A DNA stretch of 64,000 bases from Hwanghaeella sp965227365 (GCF_965227365.1 NZ_OZ245754.1:4340001-4404000), one strand, 5' to 3'. Positions 52,238 to 60,463 are shown, counted from the stretch's first letter. Notes: a model not told the origin generated them from the sequence alone. Translations and numbers: made by a program.

Positions 52238-52798
52238 TTATTGCCCAGGATTGTCAAGGATGCGGTAGACCGAGGCCCGACCAATCCCCAACCGCTTGGC
52301 GATCTCCGTAGGCCCAACGCCTTCAGATTTCAGGTGCAGGACCTCTGCTTCCTTCGCGCGTGCTGTAGCCTTCCGCCCCTTGTACTTCCCCTCGCGTCGA
52401 GCCTTCTCAATGCCCTCGCGCTGCCGCTCCAGCATGATCTCGCGTTCGAACTCGGCGATCCCCCCAAGGACGGTCAGCATAAGCTTGCCGGTTGGTGTCC
52501 CCGTATCGATTCCCATGTTCAGGATGCGGAGGCTCGCGCCCTTTGCGGTCAGAGCGTCCATGATCTCGAGCAGGTGTTTCACCGAACGGGCCAGACGATC
52601 CAGTTTCGTGACCACTAGGGTGTCCCCGTCCCTGATAAAGTCTAGTGCCTGCGCCAGCTGCTCCCGATTGACGACGTCCACCGAAGAGACCTGCTCACTG
52701 AACAGCTTCTCACAACCCACCTGCGCTAGTTCGCGGGCCTGGCCTTCGATACTCGCCTTCTGATCCAGGGTTGATGTGCGGGCGTAGCCGATAAGCAT
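52238..52798 (-). CDS. Serine recombinase (resolvase/invertase family)
   Basis: A 186-residue small serine recombinase. The N-terminal LIGYARTSTLDQKASIEGQ contains the catalytic serine near residue 9. VTKLDRLARSVKHLLEIMDAL and FEREIMLERQREGIEKARREGKYKGRK are the conserved core and E-helix regions, and EGVGPTEIAKRLGIGRASVYRILDN is the C-terminal helix-turn-helix. It most likely resolves dimers of the element or its circular form. The ATG at 52798 follows TTGGAGGCACCC. A three-site locus with Tn3/gamma-delta res geometry lies directly upstream (52819-52933), so it probably represses itself. Confidence 0.9.
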   Translation of the reverse strand: MLIGYARTSTLDQKASIEGQARELAQVGCEKLFSEQVSSVDVVNREQLAQALDFIRDGDTLVVTKLDRLARSVKHLLEIMDALTAKGASLRILNMGIDTGTPTGKLMLTVLGGIAEFEREIMLERQREGIEKARREGKYKGRKATARAKEAEVLHLKSEGVGPTEIAKRLGIGRASVYRILDNPGQ

Positions 52799-52818
52799 GG
52801 GTGCCTCCAAGCAAGATT

Positions 52819-52933
52819 GTCTCACAACGTCTTAAACGTATGAGTCGATCTGTCTCAAAGGTCAATAGGTATTCTTATGAGACGCTTATCGCGATCATCC
52901 GAGACGTCTCGTTAGACCTTGGTTCAGTGAGAC
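52819..52933. promoter_or_regulatory. res-like recombination site, three subsites
   Basis: Three inverted pairs of GTCTCR/YGAGWC half-sites: 52819-52846 (28 bp, next to the gene, site III), 52852-52883 (32 bp, site II) and 52906-52933 (28 bp, site I). The gaps are 5 and 22 bp. Tn3/gamma-delta res has sites of 28, 34 and 25 bp with gaps of 22 and 5 bp and a total of 114 bp; this locus totals 115 bp in the same order relative to the resolvase gene. Confidence 0.82.
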
Positions 52934-53051
52934 ACGGCTTTTCGCAGACAATGCAAGAGGCGGACACCAGCGGCTTTCGAACCAACCCTCTGTGAAAACA
53001 GCACCCCCCCCTATTGGGGGAATGCCGCTTCCGGACAGCTTTTGATACAGG

Positions 53052-53070
53052 TTGCAGATTTTTGCTGCAA
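53052..53070. promoter_or_regulatory. Dyad upstream of the XRE-ImmA gene
   Basis: TTGCAG (53052-53057) and CTGCAA (53065-53070), 7 bp apart, 92 bp upstream of the start. It may be the operator of the XRE protein. Confidence 0.4.
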
Positions 53071-53162
53071 AAAGGGTGGCACAAAGCGCGACGAAGTGAC
53101 CACACATCTGTACGTAGCCTCCAAGTCAGTCTATTTCTGTAAGCGGGAGAGCGGACGGGAAA

Positions 53163-54374
53163 ATGTCGACACAAAGGGCGAATATAAACAACTCGATGCT
53201 GAGATGGGCTCGCGAGGACGCTGGTCTCTCGTTGGAGGAAGCCGCCCAAGCTATCGGTATCCCGCAAACCAAAGACCGCTCCCCCGAACAACGGCTTAAG
53301 GATTGGGAGGATGGACAGGATTATCCGACCCACAATCAACTCGCTACCGTTGCGAAAGCATACTTCCGACCGGTTCTCACGTTCTACCTCGCGGAGCCTC
53401 CTACGGTAGAAACGGACGTTGCAGACTTCCGAACCGTTGGCGATAGGGAATTAAAGGCTCCATCTCCGAAGCTTCGCGCATTGATATCGCGTATGAAGGC
53501 TAAACAACAGCAAGTGCTCGATCTGCTCAGGGAAGAGCATGAGCAAACTGGGGTTCCGCTTGAACCGCTTCAGTTTGTTGGACGTTTCCGTGAGATCAGA
53601 GATGTCAACGCAGTTGCGCGAGACATCGAAGCCGAATTGGGCATCCGCCGAAATGACAGAAACCTCGCTAACGACAACGATGGGCTGTTCCGGTATTTCC
53701 GCTACAAGGCAGAACAATGTGGCGTCTTCGTGTTGGCCCAGGGTGATCTTGGGCATCATACAACAGACATCGACCCAGAAGATTTCCGAGGCTTTGCTTT
53801 AGCTGACCCCCTCGTCCCTTTTGTCGTGATCAATGACAACGATGCCAAAGCGGCGAGAACATTTACCTTAGCCCACGAACTTGCGCATCTCTGGATCGGC
53901 ACATCCGGGATAAGCAATCACAATCCGTTTGGGCGAAACGGCGCAGACGAAATTGACGACGAAAAGTTCTGTAACGCAGTAGCTTCGGAGCTTCTGCTGC
54001 CAACGTTGCAATTCGAGGAAGCTTGGGCGCGGGTCGATAAGATCGATCTTTTCAACGCTGTCCGAACGGTCGCGTCTGAGTTCAGCATAAGCAGGGCCGC
54101 TACGGCACACAGGCTCTGGCGTGAAGAGAAGATCAGTGAGGATCAGTGGTGGGCCCTCTACAACCAATACCAAGCTGAGTGGCGAGCGCGTCGTGCGCGC
54201 GATCAGGGACGAAACCAGGGCGGGCCGTCTTGGTACACCATAAAGAGCTATCAGCTTGGCAACAGGCTTAAGGAGACTGTTTTCAAGGCCCTGGACTCTG
54301 GGCAATTAACCTACACGCGGGCCTCGCGAATCCTGGGCGCATCTCCTGAAAACCTCAAGAAGCTTCGGGCGTAG
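53163..54374 (+). CDS. XRE DNA-binding / ImmA-IrrE metallopeptidase fusion
   Basis: A 403-residue protein. Residues about 10-70 are an XRE helix-turn-helix (SMLRWAREDAGLSLEEAAQAIGI). The C-terminal part is an ImmA/IrrE zinc peptidase with the HExxH motif in FTLAHELAHLWIG (histidine near 238) and a later helix (FCNAVASELLLPTLQFEEAW) that supplies further ligands. Such fusions act as antitoxin/regulators of toxin pairs or cleave repressors in mobile elements. The gene ends 11 bp before the DUF4411 gene, so the two form one operon. The ATG at 53163 is used. Confidence 0.88.
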   Translation: MSTQRANINNSMLRWAREDAGLSLEEAAQAIGIPQTKDRSPEQRLKDWEDGQDYPTHNQLATVAKAYFRPVLTFYLAEPPTVETDVADFRTVGDRELKAPSPKLRALISRMKAKQQQVLDLLREEHEQTGVPLEPLQFVGRFREIRDVNAVARDIEAELGIRRNDRNLANDNDGLFRYFRYKAEQCGVFVLAQGDLGHHTTDIDPEDFRGFALADPLVPFVVINDNDAKAARTFTLAHELAHLWIGTSGISNHNPFGRNGADEIDDEKFCNAVASELLLPTLQFEEAWARVDKIDLFNAVRTVASEFSISRAATAHRLWREEKISEDQWWALYNQYQAEWRARRARDQGRNQGGPSWYTIKSYQLGNRLKETVFKALDSGQLTYTRASRILGASPENLKKLRA

Positions 54375-54385
54375 GCGCACAACGC

Positions 54386-54910
54386 ATGTACGTCATCGAT
54401 GCAAACTGTTTGATTTTCGCGAAGAACTACCACTTTCAGTTCGAACGCGTGCCGCAGTTTTGGTCCTGGTTGCAAAACAAGGCCGAAGCCGACCTCGTCA
54501 AGATGCCCATTGAAACATGGAGTAAGATCGGAGATTACCCTCCCGACCGACGTGATGAATTGGCGGAGTGGGCAATCGCGAACAAAGACGCCCTGATTTT
54601 AGCAGATCGCGCATACGATGCTCGGTTCCCAGATGTGTTGCACCAATACACACAGCCAGATGGGGCGGCCCTCACAGAAGCAGAAACAAACACAGTTGGT
54701 GATGACTACGCGTTGATCGCGAGCGCCCTGCACGGTGGATACACAGTCGTTACCGACGAAGTTTCGAGGCAAAGTGCCCAAAGGGCGAACCGCAAGGTTC
54801 CCGATGTTTGCGCGGACTTGAATGTGCCATGCATTGACCTGGATGGTCGCCGTGGGGGCGACGCACTAATCAACATCCTCGATTTTCGAGTTGATTGGGA
54901 CAAACCTTGA
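54386..54910 (+). CDS. DUF4411 (PIN-like) protein, probable toxin
   Basis: A 174-residue protein of the DUF4411 group. It shows a PIN-like acidic set: an aspartate in MYVIDANCLIFAK, NTVGDDYALIASAL, and VVTDEVSRQS near the end. PIN domains are metal-dependent RNases and are the usual toxins of many toxin-antitoxin loci. The usual genomic partner, as I recall, is an XRE-ImmA protein, which is exactly upstream here. RNase activity and toxicity are inferred. Confidence 0.82.
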   Translation: MYVIDANCLIFAKNYHFQFERVPQFWSWLQNKAEADLVKMPIETWSKIGDYPPDRRDELAEWAIANKDALILADRAYDARFPDVLHQYTQPDGAALTEAETNTVGDDYALIASALHGGYTVVTDEVSRQSAQRANRKVPDVCADLNVPCIDLDGRRGGDALINILDFRVDWDKP

Positions 54911-55015
54911 TCACTGTGGCAAGGCAAAGCCTCTTCACCGAGGCCTACCCCGATCACCTCACCTCGATCACCGGGATCACAGCGAGCACGGAGAGCACCG
55001 ATAAACCGGGATCAC
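54909..55015. repeat. GATCAC repeat cluster (iteron-like)
   Basis: Five copies of GATCAC at 54909, 54952, 54966, 54975 and 55010. Two copies lie in a longer identical 11-mer ACCGGGATCAC (54970-54980 and 55005-55015), 35 bp apart. An AT-rich stretch (55021-55060) follows directly. Confidence 0.65.
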
Positions 55016-55404
55016 CCGCATACACACATTTTCTTTTTTTCTAACAATTACTTACAGCCCACCTTCCGCTTACTCATGCCAACTCAACATGTGAGATGGC
55101 GATTTTATGCGCTTCGAGACTCGGACTGAGCCGGATACATGACTTACCCAATACCAACAACCGTAACTAAGCCTTTGAGTTTACAGGGAAAACGCCGTAG
55201 AGTGTGAACATCGTGAAGGTCGAAGTGGTTTACCGGTCTCCAAAACCGGATCAGGTCATTTCAGCGCTGTTTCCACCCGGTTTGCGGCGTCAGATCAAGT
55301 AGCGAAGGGCCCAGCCTCCACCCCCGGGCCCGCCTCTTCTCACAATTGACGAAAAGAGCCTTTGGTTCTCCGCCAAGTGGAACAGGACCACTACGGCGAT
55401 CCCT
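54911..55404. other. Gene-free region with iteron-like repeats and AT-rich stretch
   Basis: About 490 bp without a recognised gene. It starts with the GATCAC cluster and then has a T-rich stretch (55021-55060), the composition of a small plasmid replication origin. The last part (55213-55404) reads in the same frame as the following gene but is broken by TAG at 55300-55302. Confidence 0.5.
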
Positions 55405-56052
55405 GTGAGCGAAAGATTGCGCATGGCAAGAAGGTCAAGAACGATCCTCCAGCGGCAGCTCGACGCACGCGCGAAGTTGTGGCCGGAAATCACCGACAAA
55501 ATGCTCTGGAATAGAAAGAAGCGCGACGGGTTCGTAACCGTTCCACGCACACTGCCACTGATGATGAGCATCATGGACGACCTTTCGGACAAGGGTTTCC
55601 CTGTTGGTCAAACATATTTTGAGCTTTGGTCTAGGCTACTCGATGAGTTTTTCCTAACCCTAAACCGCCCGGAAGAAATGGCATTTCATGCTGGGTTTTC
55701 CGGCCAAAGAGCGCTGCGAACGTGGAAAGACCGCGTTCGGAGACTGAATGATCTGGGATTTATTGAAGTCAAGTCCGGCCCACTCGGGGACCTCTCATAT
55801 GTAATCGTATTCAATCCCTATCACGTGATTAAGAGGGCGTACTTGGAAGGGAAGGTACAAGAAGAGAAGTGGCAGGCGTTGGTGATAAGAGCCAACGAAA
55901 TAAGCGCTTCGGACTTTGATGACATTGATGAAGAAGGAAACCTCATTGTCGAAGACGAAGACGATGACGATGACGATGATACCAACGGAAAGCGTTCTCC
56001 AAAGCGTGCAAAGAAGCCGAGGGCAAAGATCACTTTTCGAAAACGTCGTTGA
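55405..56052 (+). CDS. Hypothetical DNA-binding-like protein
   Basis: A 215-residue protein I do not recognise with certainty. Residues about 40-140 look like a winged-helix domain (FVTVPRTLPLMMSIMDDL, FSGQRALRTWKDRVRRLNDLGFIEVKSG). The C-terminal region is an extreme acidic run of D and E (about residues 175-193) followed by a basic tail (KRSPKRAKKPRAKITFRKRR). The size and neighbouring repeats allow a replication-initiator role, but this is inference. The GTG at 55405 is the first possible start after an in-frame TAG; ATG 55423 is also possible. It ends 101 bp before attR. Confidence 0.65.
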   Translation: MSERLRMARRSRTILQRQLDARAKLWPEITDKMLWNRKKRDGFVTVPRTLPLMMSIMDDLSDKGFPVGQTYFELWSRLLDEFFLTLNRPEEMAFHAGFSGQRALRTWKDRVRRLNDLGFIEVKSGPLGDLSYVIVFNPYHVIKRAYLEGKVQEEKWQALVIRANEISASDFDDIDEEGNLIVEDEDDDDDDDTNGKRSPKRAKKPRAKITFRKRR

Positions 56053-56079
56053 AAATCGGTTGACGCATCGAACACACCG

Positions 56080-56091
56080 CTGGTACACAAA
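56080..56091 (+). repeat. Right arm-type integrase site candidate
   Basis: CTGGTACACAAA, identical to 48923-48934 and in the same orientation, 62 bp inside attR. Confidence 0.6.
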
Positions 56092-56153
56092 ACTACCGTG
56101 AGGCACCACAACAATTATTTTTTTTCAACGTCTTAGAGATTTATTGTCCGCAA

Positions 56154-56179
56154 TCTTCTCCTGGGCACCATTCTCGACG
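56154..56179 (+). repeat. attR, right attachment core
   Basis: Identical to attL (48842-48867) except one base. The sequence after it (56180 on) is the original flank of the tRNA. Confidence 0.92.
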
Positions 56180-56212
56180 CACTCTCCGAAACAATCAGTT
56201 GTTTGACGGCGT

Positions 56213-56236
56213 CACCGGCCAAGGCCGGGGGTGTTT
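56213..56236 (+). terminator. Probable original tRNA-Leu terminator, displaced by the element
   Basis: GGCC and GGCC arms in a CACCGGCCAAGGCCGGGGGTG context followed by TTTTCG. It lies 34 bp past attR on the tRNA strand, where the tRNA terminator would have been before integration. Confidence 0.5.
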
Positions 56237-56295
56237 TCGCCTGCGCTTGAGTGACTCTTCGACACGCCGTCGATTCCCGGACAGGGGCGTATCGT

Positions 56296-56730
56296 TCAGG
56301 TGCAGATTTGCCGGTCCAGCCACTCGGCGACGGCCTGATGTTCTGTCTTAGGCACCTTCAGCCAATCCAGCGCCGCGCCGAGATCGTTGAACGTCGTCAC
56401 CTGTTCCTGACCGAAAACCTCGGTAACCGCTCGGTAAAGATTCGCCATGCCCAAATGCGCGGTCGTTTCCGCGAGCACCGCCGTGACGAGATCCTCTGCA
56501 TCCGCCCCGAAACGTTCGATCGTCATCTCGTTGAGCTTCATGAAGCTCGCCATCGTATAGTCGGTTTCGGTTTTCAGCCGGGCATCCACCAGTTCCACGC
56601 GGCAGAACTGGTATTGATCCAAACCGTAGATCTCTTCATAGGTGTCCAACAAATCCCGCTCAGTGACCCGCCCTTCATAGCATGTCACCAAAAGCTGGCT
56701 TTCCGAGAATATACGGTAACGTATCGGCAT
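56296..56730 (-). CDS. Conserved hypothetical protein (STAS/SpoIIAA-like size)
   Basis: A 144-residue protein. MPIRYRIFSESQLLVTCYEGRVTERDLLDTYEEIY is typical of a small alpha/beta family common in Rhodospirillales that resembles STAS-like regulators. No catalytic residues are evident. The ATG at 56730 follows TAGGGTAGGT. It is the first chromosomal gene after the element, and its stop is 60 bp beyond the displaced tRNA terminator. Confidence 0.65.
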   Translation of the reverse strand: MPIRYRIFSESQLLVTCYEGRVTERDLLDTYEEIYGLDQYQFCRVELVDARLKTETDYTMASFMKLNEMTIERFGADAEDLVTAVLAETTAHLGMANLYRAVTEVFGQEQVTTFNDLGAALDWLKVPKTEHQAVAEWLDRQICT

Positions 56731-57075
56731 ACCTACCCTAGTATCGGTTGGGGGTCGGAAAGTCCACTTGATGGCGGGAAATTCGTTCACCCGGCGCGGT
56801 TACACGTTCCCGTAGATCGGACGCAATAGGGGCCTTCATTCTGGCCGCCGAGGGGGCGGAAGCGGTGATGATCCTGGACCACAAACCGCGAAATGCCGAA
56901 CCGTCTGGATTCCCTTCAAAAAATACTCTTAGCAAAGAGCTCAAACGCGTGGGATCCGCTTCTGTCTTCAGTGAACCTATTAAGGTCGACAGCCGTTCTC
57001 TGAGGCATACTCAACCCAACCGATTGAACACCTTCATCATTCTAGGGCTCCAGAATTAAGATTTGCGGCCCAAGG
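56731..57075. other. Gap of about 345 bp
   Basis: No convincing gene. Short frames on both strands are unlike any family. The composition becomes richer in A and T towards 57000, as in the next gene. Confidence 0.5.
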
Positions 57076-57831
57076 CTAGATTGTGTCCACAGTCAACTTG
57101 GGTAGCTTGGAAACATCCACGCCCTTCGCTAGAGACCCAGCCCGCCGAAGAATCGCAACAATTGCTCGTTCAATCCATAGGCGGTCGTTTTCAGATAGCG
57201 GCTCTGATACGGCATCTGCTTTACGAGCGTCTCTGCCCCCCTTACCAGAACATTGCTGTTTGAGCCGACGATAAACTTTGTTCGATATGTTTAGCTGCGT
57301 TGTAGGTTCTTGTTTGTCAAAATCACGATCCAGGACCGTAACGACAAAGTACCCAACAGAGGGAAGAGACATTTCTTTCCGAAGATAAGCCTCATACTGG
57401 AAGCTGATATCCTCCACAGTGTCGGACAATGAGAAGTCCGTCGGTGGCAAAGGAAATGTAGATTTTGCTATGTGTACGCTCGCCGGCAACGCTTTCATGG
57501 ATAATGATGCTGTTAACGCCACTACTTCCGTTCCTGTTTCGCTCTGGCCCATGGTTTCGACATCGGAGGAGACAAATTCAAACCGAAACGCGTCTTTTCC
57601 TTCTTCGAGAAGCGCCTTGATGCGCCACGCTTCCAAAAATGGGGCAATAGTTTCCTTGGCCTCTTTTTCAGACGAAAAGTGAGCCTTCATTAGAACCGTT
57701 GCTCTGCCGTTCTCGATTATGACGGAAAAATCCTCCTCTTCATGAGAAAGAGCGGCGGCGTTCCCGTAATCAAGGTCTGGGCAATGCTCGATCTTGTAGT
57801 GCAGCGCTATTACGCTTGGGATTTGCTCCAT
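57076..57831 (-). CDS. Unrecognised protein of atypical composition
   Basis: A 251-residue protein with no recognised domain. It is soluble-looking, alpha/beta mixed, with a strongly acidic first half and a basic C-terminal third (NISNKVYRRLKQQCSGKGGRDARKADA). The gene is noticeably richer in A and T than its neighbours and uses different codons, so it was probably acquired. It is outside the attL-attR element (56179 end), so it would be a separate insertion. It is flanked by conserved hypothetical genes. Confidence 0.55.
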   Translation of the reverse strand: MEQIPSVIALHYKIEHCPDLDYGNAAALSHEEEDFSVIIENGRATVLMKAHFSSEKEAKETIAPFLEAWRIKALLEEGKDAFRFEFVSSDVETMGQSETGTEVVALTASLSMKALPASVHIAKSTFPLPPTDFSLSDTVEDISFQYEAYLRKEMSLPSVGYFVVTVLDRDFDKQEPTTQLNISNKVYRRLKQQCSGKGGRDARKADAVSEPLSENDRLWIERAIVAILRRAGSLAKGVDVSKLPKLTVDTI

Positions 57832-57902
57832 ACCACGTCCTCGCCAAGCGCTCTCTTTTGGAGCAGGAATTTCACTTGGCGCCTTTGGATACTCTTCGGC
57901 CG

Positions 57903-58448
57903 CTATTCCCCGGACGCCATTTTCAGCAGTTCGGCCTGCGGCACGAAGGTATCGCCCATGCTGAGGTCGGTGACGGAAAAGACCATGACGATATCCACCG
58001 TCTGCCCATCGCCGGCGAAGGGCAGGAACACGGTCTCCCGCCGCGCGACGGCCCCCAGTTTCGTCGGTGCGTATTCGACGATGAATACAGGCGCCCGCCG
58101 GTCCACGACCGAGCGATAGTTCCCGTCACAGAAATTGCCGTCGAAACCGGCAAAAGCATCCCGCACCGAGCGGCCGGTTGGGTCATAGCCGCGGAACTCG
58201 ACCTCCCGTGTGCCGACAAGGCGATAACGGAAGTCGGGGCCCGGCTGCACCACGTCGACCAGCATGATGTCGGGCAACATCTTAACGATTTCATGCGGCT
58301 CTATATCGCGCCGCGCGGGTAGTGCATCGCTCTTGAAGCGCGACCGCCAGAGCGCGACCAGCGTAACGATCCGAGGGTCGCACTCGTCCAGGAAGCTCTC
58401 ATCATCGAAACGAATGGACTCGGGGATATCGGTGTAACTTATCGCCAT
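57903..58448 (-). CDS. PAS-like domain protein (PAS_5 type)
   Basis: A 181-residue protein, conserved in alphaproteobacteria. SIRFDDESFLDECDPRIVTLVALWRSRF and DIEPHEIVKMLPDIMLVDVVQPGPDFRYRLVGTREVEFRGYDPTGRSVRDAF form a PAS-like fold of the PAS_5 family, which has no output domain. Function is unknown, perhaps a sensor or adaptor. ATG 58448 or GTG 58451 could start it. Confidence 0.75.
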   Translation of the reverse strand: MAISYTDIPESIRFDDESFLDECDPRIVTLVALWRSRFKSDALPARRDIEPHEIVKMLPDIMLVDVVQPGPDFRYRLVGTREVEFRGYDPTGRSVRDAFAGFDGNFCDGNYRSVVDRRAPVFIVEYAPTKLGAVARRETVFLPFAGDGQTVDIVMVFSVTDLSMGDTFVPQAELLKMASGE

Positions 58449-58707
58449 CACGGAGCACTCACGGCCATTTCTGTGAACCGGTCACAACCGGCGCATTATA
58501 GAAGACTTAAATAACGACGTCATGTCCAGACCATCACAACGGCGGCATTGGGCGCGCTTGGCTGCTTTTCGTGCCGGCAACCCTACCGAAAAGGTCGGCC
58601 ATTCATGATTGTCGTTTCGCGGACATTGCTGTAGGGACTGAAAGATAAGAACCCAATGAGCGTCCTGAAAAAGGGCCCAACCCGGTCCAGACGAGGGCTA
58701 AGTATAC

Positions 58708-59322
58708 GTGAGCATTCATCTTTATCAGGGGGACCTGCCCGACGATCTCGACCTCGGGCCGCTTGTCGCCGTCGATACGGAAACACAGGGGTTGAACCTG
58801 CAGCGTGACAGACTTTGCGTGGTTCAACTGTCCTCAGGCGACGGTGTAAGCCATTTGGTCCAGTTTCCCGACAGAAACTATGACGCGCCCAACCTGCGCC
58901 GGATTTTGAGCGACCCGTCGGTGACGAAGATCCTGCAATATGCGCGGTTCGACATCGGCGTGATCAAGCGCAACATGGGGATCATCATGGCGCCGGTCTA
59001 TTGCACCAAGATCGCCTCAAAGCTGGTCCGGACCTATACCGACCGCCACGGCCTGTCGGCGTTGTGCCGGGAGTTGCTGGGCGTCGACCTGTCGAAACAG
59101 CAGCAATCATCGGATTGGGCCGCAGCAGAACTTTCGCCGGATCAATTGTCCTATGCGGCGGCGGATGTTCTGTATCTTCACCGGCTGAAGGAAAAGCTGG
59201 ACATCATGCTGGAACGCGAAGGGCGGACAGATCTGGCCAGGGCATGCTGCGACTTCCTGCCGACCCGGGCGGAGCTCGACCTCGGCGGCTGGCAGGAAAA
59301 CGATATATTTTCGCATAGCTAG
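58708..59322 (+). CDS. Ribonuclease D (short form)
   Basis: A 204-residue 3'-5' exonuclease of the DEDDy type. The catalytic motifs are VAVDTETQGLNLQ (DxE), ILQYARFDIGVIKRN (second aspartate) and LSYAAADVLYLHRLKEKL (YxxxD). Unlike E. coli RNase D there is no HRDC domain; short forms are normal in alphaproteobacteria, where the gene sits upstream of kpsF and the lpt genes. It trims tRNA 3' ends or other small RNAs. The start is a GTG. Confidence 0.92.
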   Translation: MSIHLYQGDLPDDLDLGPLVAVDTETQGLNLQRDRLCVVQLSSGDGVSHLVQFPDRNYDAPNLRRILSDPSVTKILQYARFDIGVIKRNMGIIMAPVYCTKIASKLVRTYTDRHGLSALCRELLGVDLSKQQQSSDWAAAELSPDQLSYAAADVLYLHRLKEKLDIMLEREGRTDLARACCDFLPTRAELDLGGWQENDIFSHS

Positions 59323-59416
59323 AGGGAACGGCCGCCGGGAACCGGACCGGATCTGGTATCCGACAGGCCCCGTCCCGATATCCAGACCGTGAAGTCGGTC
59401 GTATTATTTGGGTGAC

Positions 59417-60442
59417 ATGATCATGCAGTCGACAGCCAACGGTGTCGCACCGGCTGCGCAACAGCCGGACAGCGCGGTTCCCGAGCGGGTACCCGACGAC
59501 CTTTCCGTGGCCAGAAAGGCGCTGAGCCTGGAAGCGGACGGGATCGCGGCGCTGTCCCAATCCCTGGACGGGCGGTTTTCTCAGGCGCTGGACATTCTGG
59601 CGGAGGTATCCGGCCGCGTGGTCGTCACCGGCATGGGAAAGAGCGGTCATATCGGCCGGAAAATCGCCGCGACATTCGCCTCCACGGGAACGCCCAGCCA
59701 CTATGTGCATCCGGGTGAGGCGAGCCACGGCGACCTGGGAATGATCACCGAGGCCGATGCCGTCCTCGCCCTGTCGAACAGCGGCGAAACCTCGGAACTG
59801 AGCGACCTGCTGCAGCATTGCCGTCGGTTTTCCATTCCGCTCATCGCGATCACCTCGCGCGCAGGCAGCACCTTGGATACCTTCGCCACCGTCGGGCTTA
59901 TCCTGCCCAGCGTTCCGGAGGCGGACACGATGGGCCTGGCCCCCACGACATCGACGACCATGAGTCTGGCCCTGGGCGATGCGCTGGCCGTCGCGCTATT
60001 GAACCGTAAGGGCTTCACCGCCTCCGATTTCAAGATTCTGCATCCGGGCGGCAAGCTCGGCCGGCAATTGCTGCGGATTCGCGACATCATGCATCAAGGC
60101 GACGAGGTCCCCCTGGTGCCGGAAAGCGCGACCATGGCGGAAGCCGTCGTCGAGATGACCCGCAAGCGGTTCGGCTGTGTCGGCGTCCTGGATACGGACG
60201 GCGCCCTGGTCGGCGTCGTGACCGATGGCGATTTGAGCCGTCACATGACCGACTCCGTACTGGGTCAGCCGGTCACCGCGATCATGACCCGAAACCCGAT
60301 CTCGACCCGGCCCGAGGCCCTGGCCATGGAAGTGCTGGGCGACATGAACGCCAAGAAGATCGGGGCCGTCTTCGTGATGGAAGGGTCCAAACCCGTCGGC
60401 ATTCTGCATCTGCATGACGTGCTGCGCGCGGGTATCGTTTGA
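59417..60442 (+). CDS. kdsD: Arabinose-5-phosphate isomerase
   Basis: A 341-residue KdsD/KpsF/GutQ-type enzyme that interconverts ribulose-5-P and arabinose-5-P, the first step to KDO of LPS. The SIS domain has VVVTGMGKSGHIGRKIAATFASTGTPSHYVHPGEASHGDLGMI, LSNSGETSEL and APTTSTTMSLALGDALAVALL. Two CBS domains follow (RIRDIMHQGDEVPLV and AIMTRNPISTRPEALAMEVLGDMN). The ATG at 59417 or 59423 is the start. It leads the conserved block with lptC, lptA and lptB. Confidence 0.95.
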   Translation: MIMQSTANGVAPAAQQPDSAVPERVPDDLSVARKALSLEADGIAALSQSLDGRFSQALDILAEVSGRVVVTGMGKSGHIGRKIAATFASTGTPSHYVHPGEASHGDLGMITEADAVLALSNSGETSELSDLLQHCRRFSIPLIAITSRAGSTLDTFATVGLILPSVPEADTMGLAPTTSTTMSLALGDALAVALLNRKGFTASDFKILHPGGKLGRQLLRIRDIMHQGDEVPLVPESATMAEAVVEMTRKRFGCVGVLDTDGALVGVVTDGDLSRHMTDSVLGQPVTAIMTRNPISTRPEALAMEVLGDMNAKKIGAVFVMEGSKPVGILHLHDVLRAGIV

Positions 60443-60463
60443 CCGGCCGCAAAGGGCAAGACA

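Larger units (their letters stand above)
52799..53162. other. Divergent intergenic region between resolvase and XRE-ImmA genes
   Basis: 364 bp without a gene. The left third is the res locus. The rest holds a CCCCCTATTGGGGG-like dyad near 53005-53020 and a TTGCAG-N7-CTGCAA dyad (53052-53070), and presumably the promoter of the XRE-ImmA/DUF4411 pair. Confidence 0.6.

Noticed and set aside
55213..55302. A separate 29-residue small gene
   Set aside because: No ribosome site and the frame continues past its TAG; more likely the lost 5' end of the following gene.
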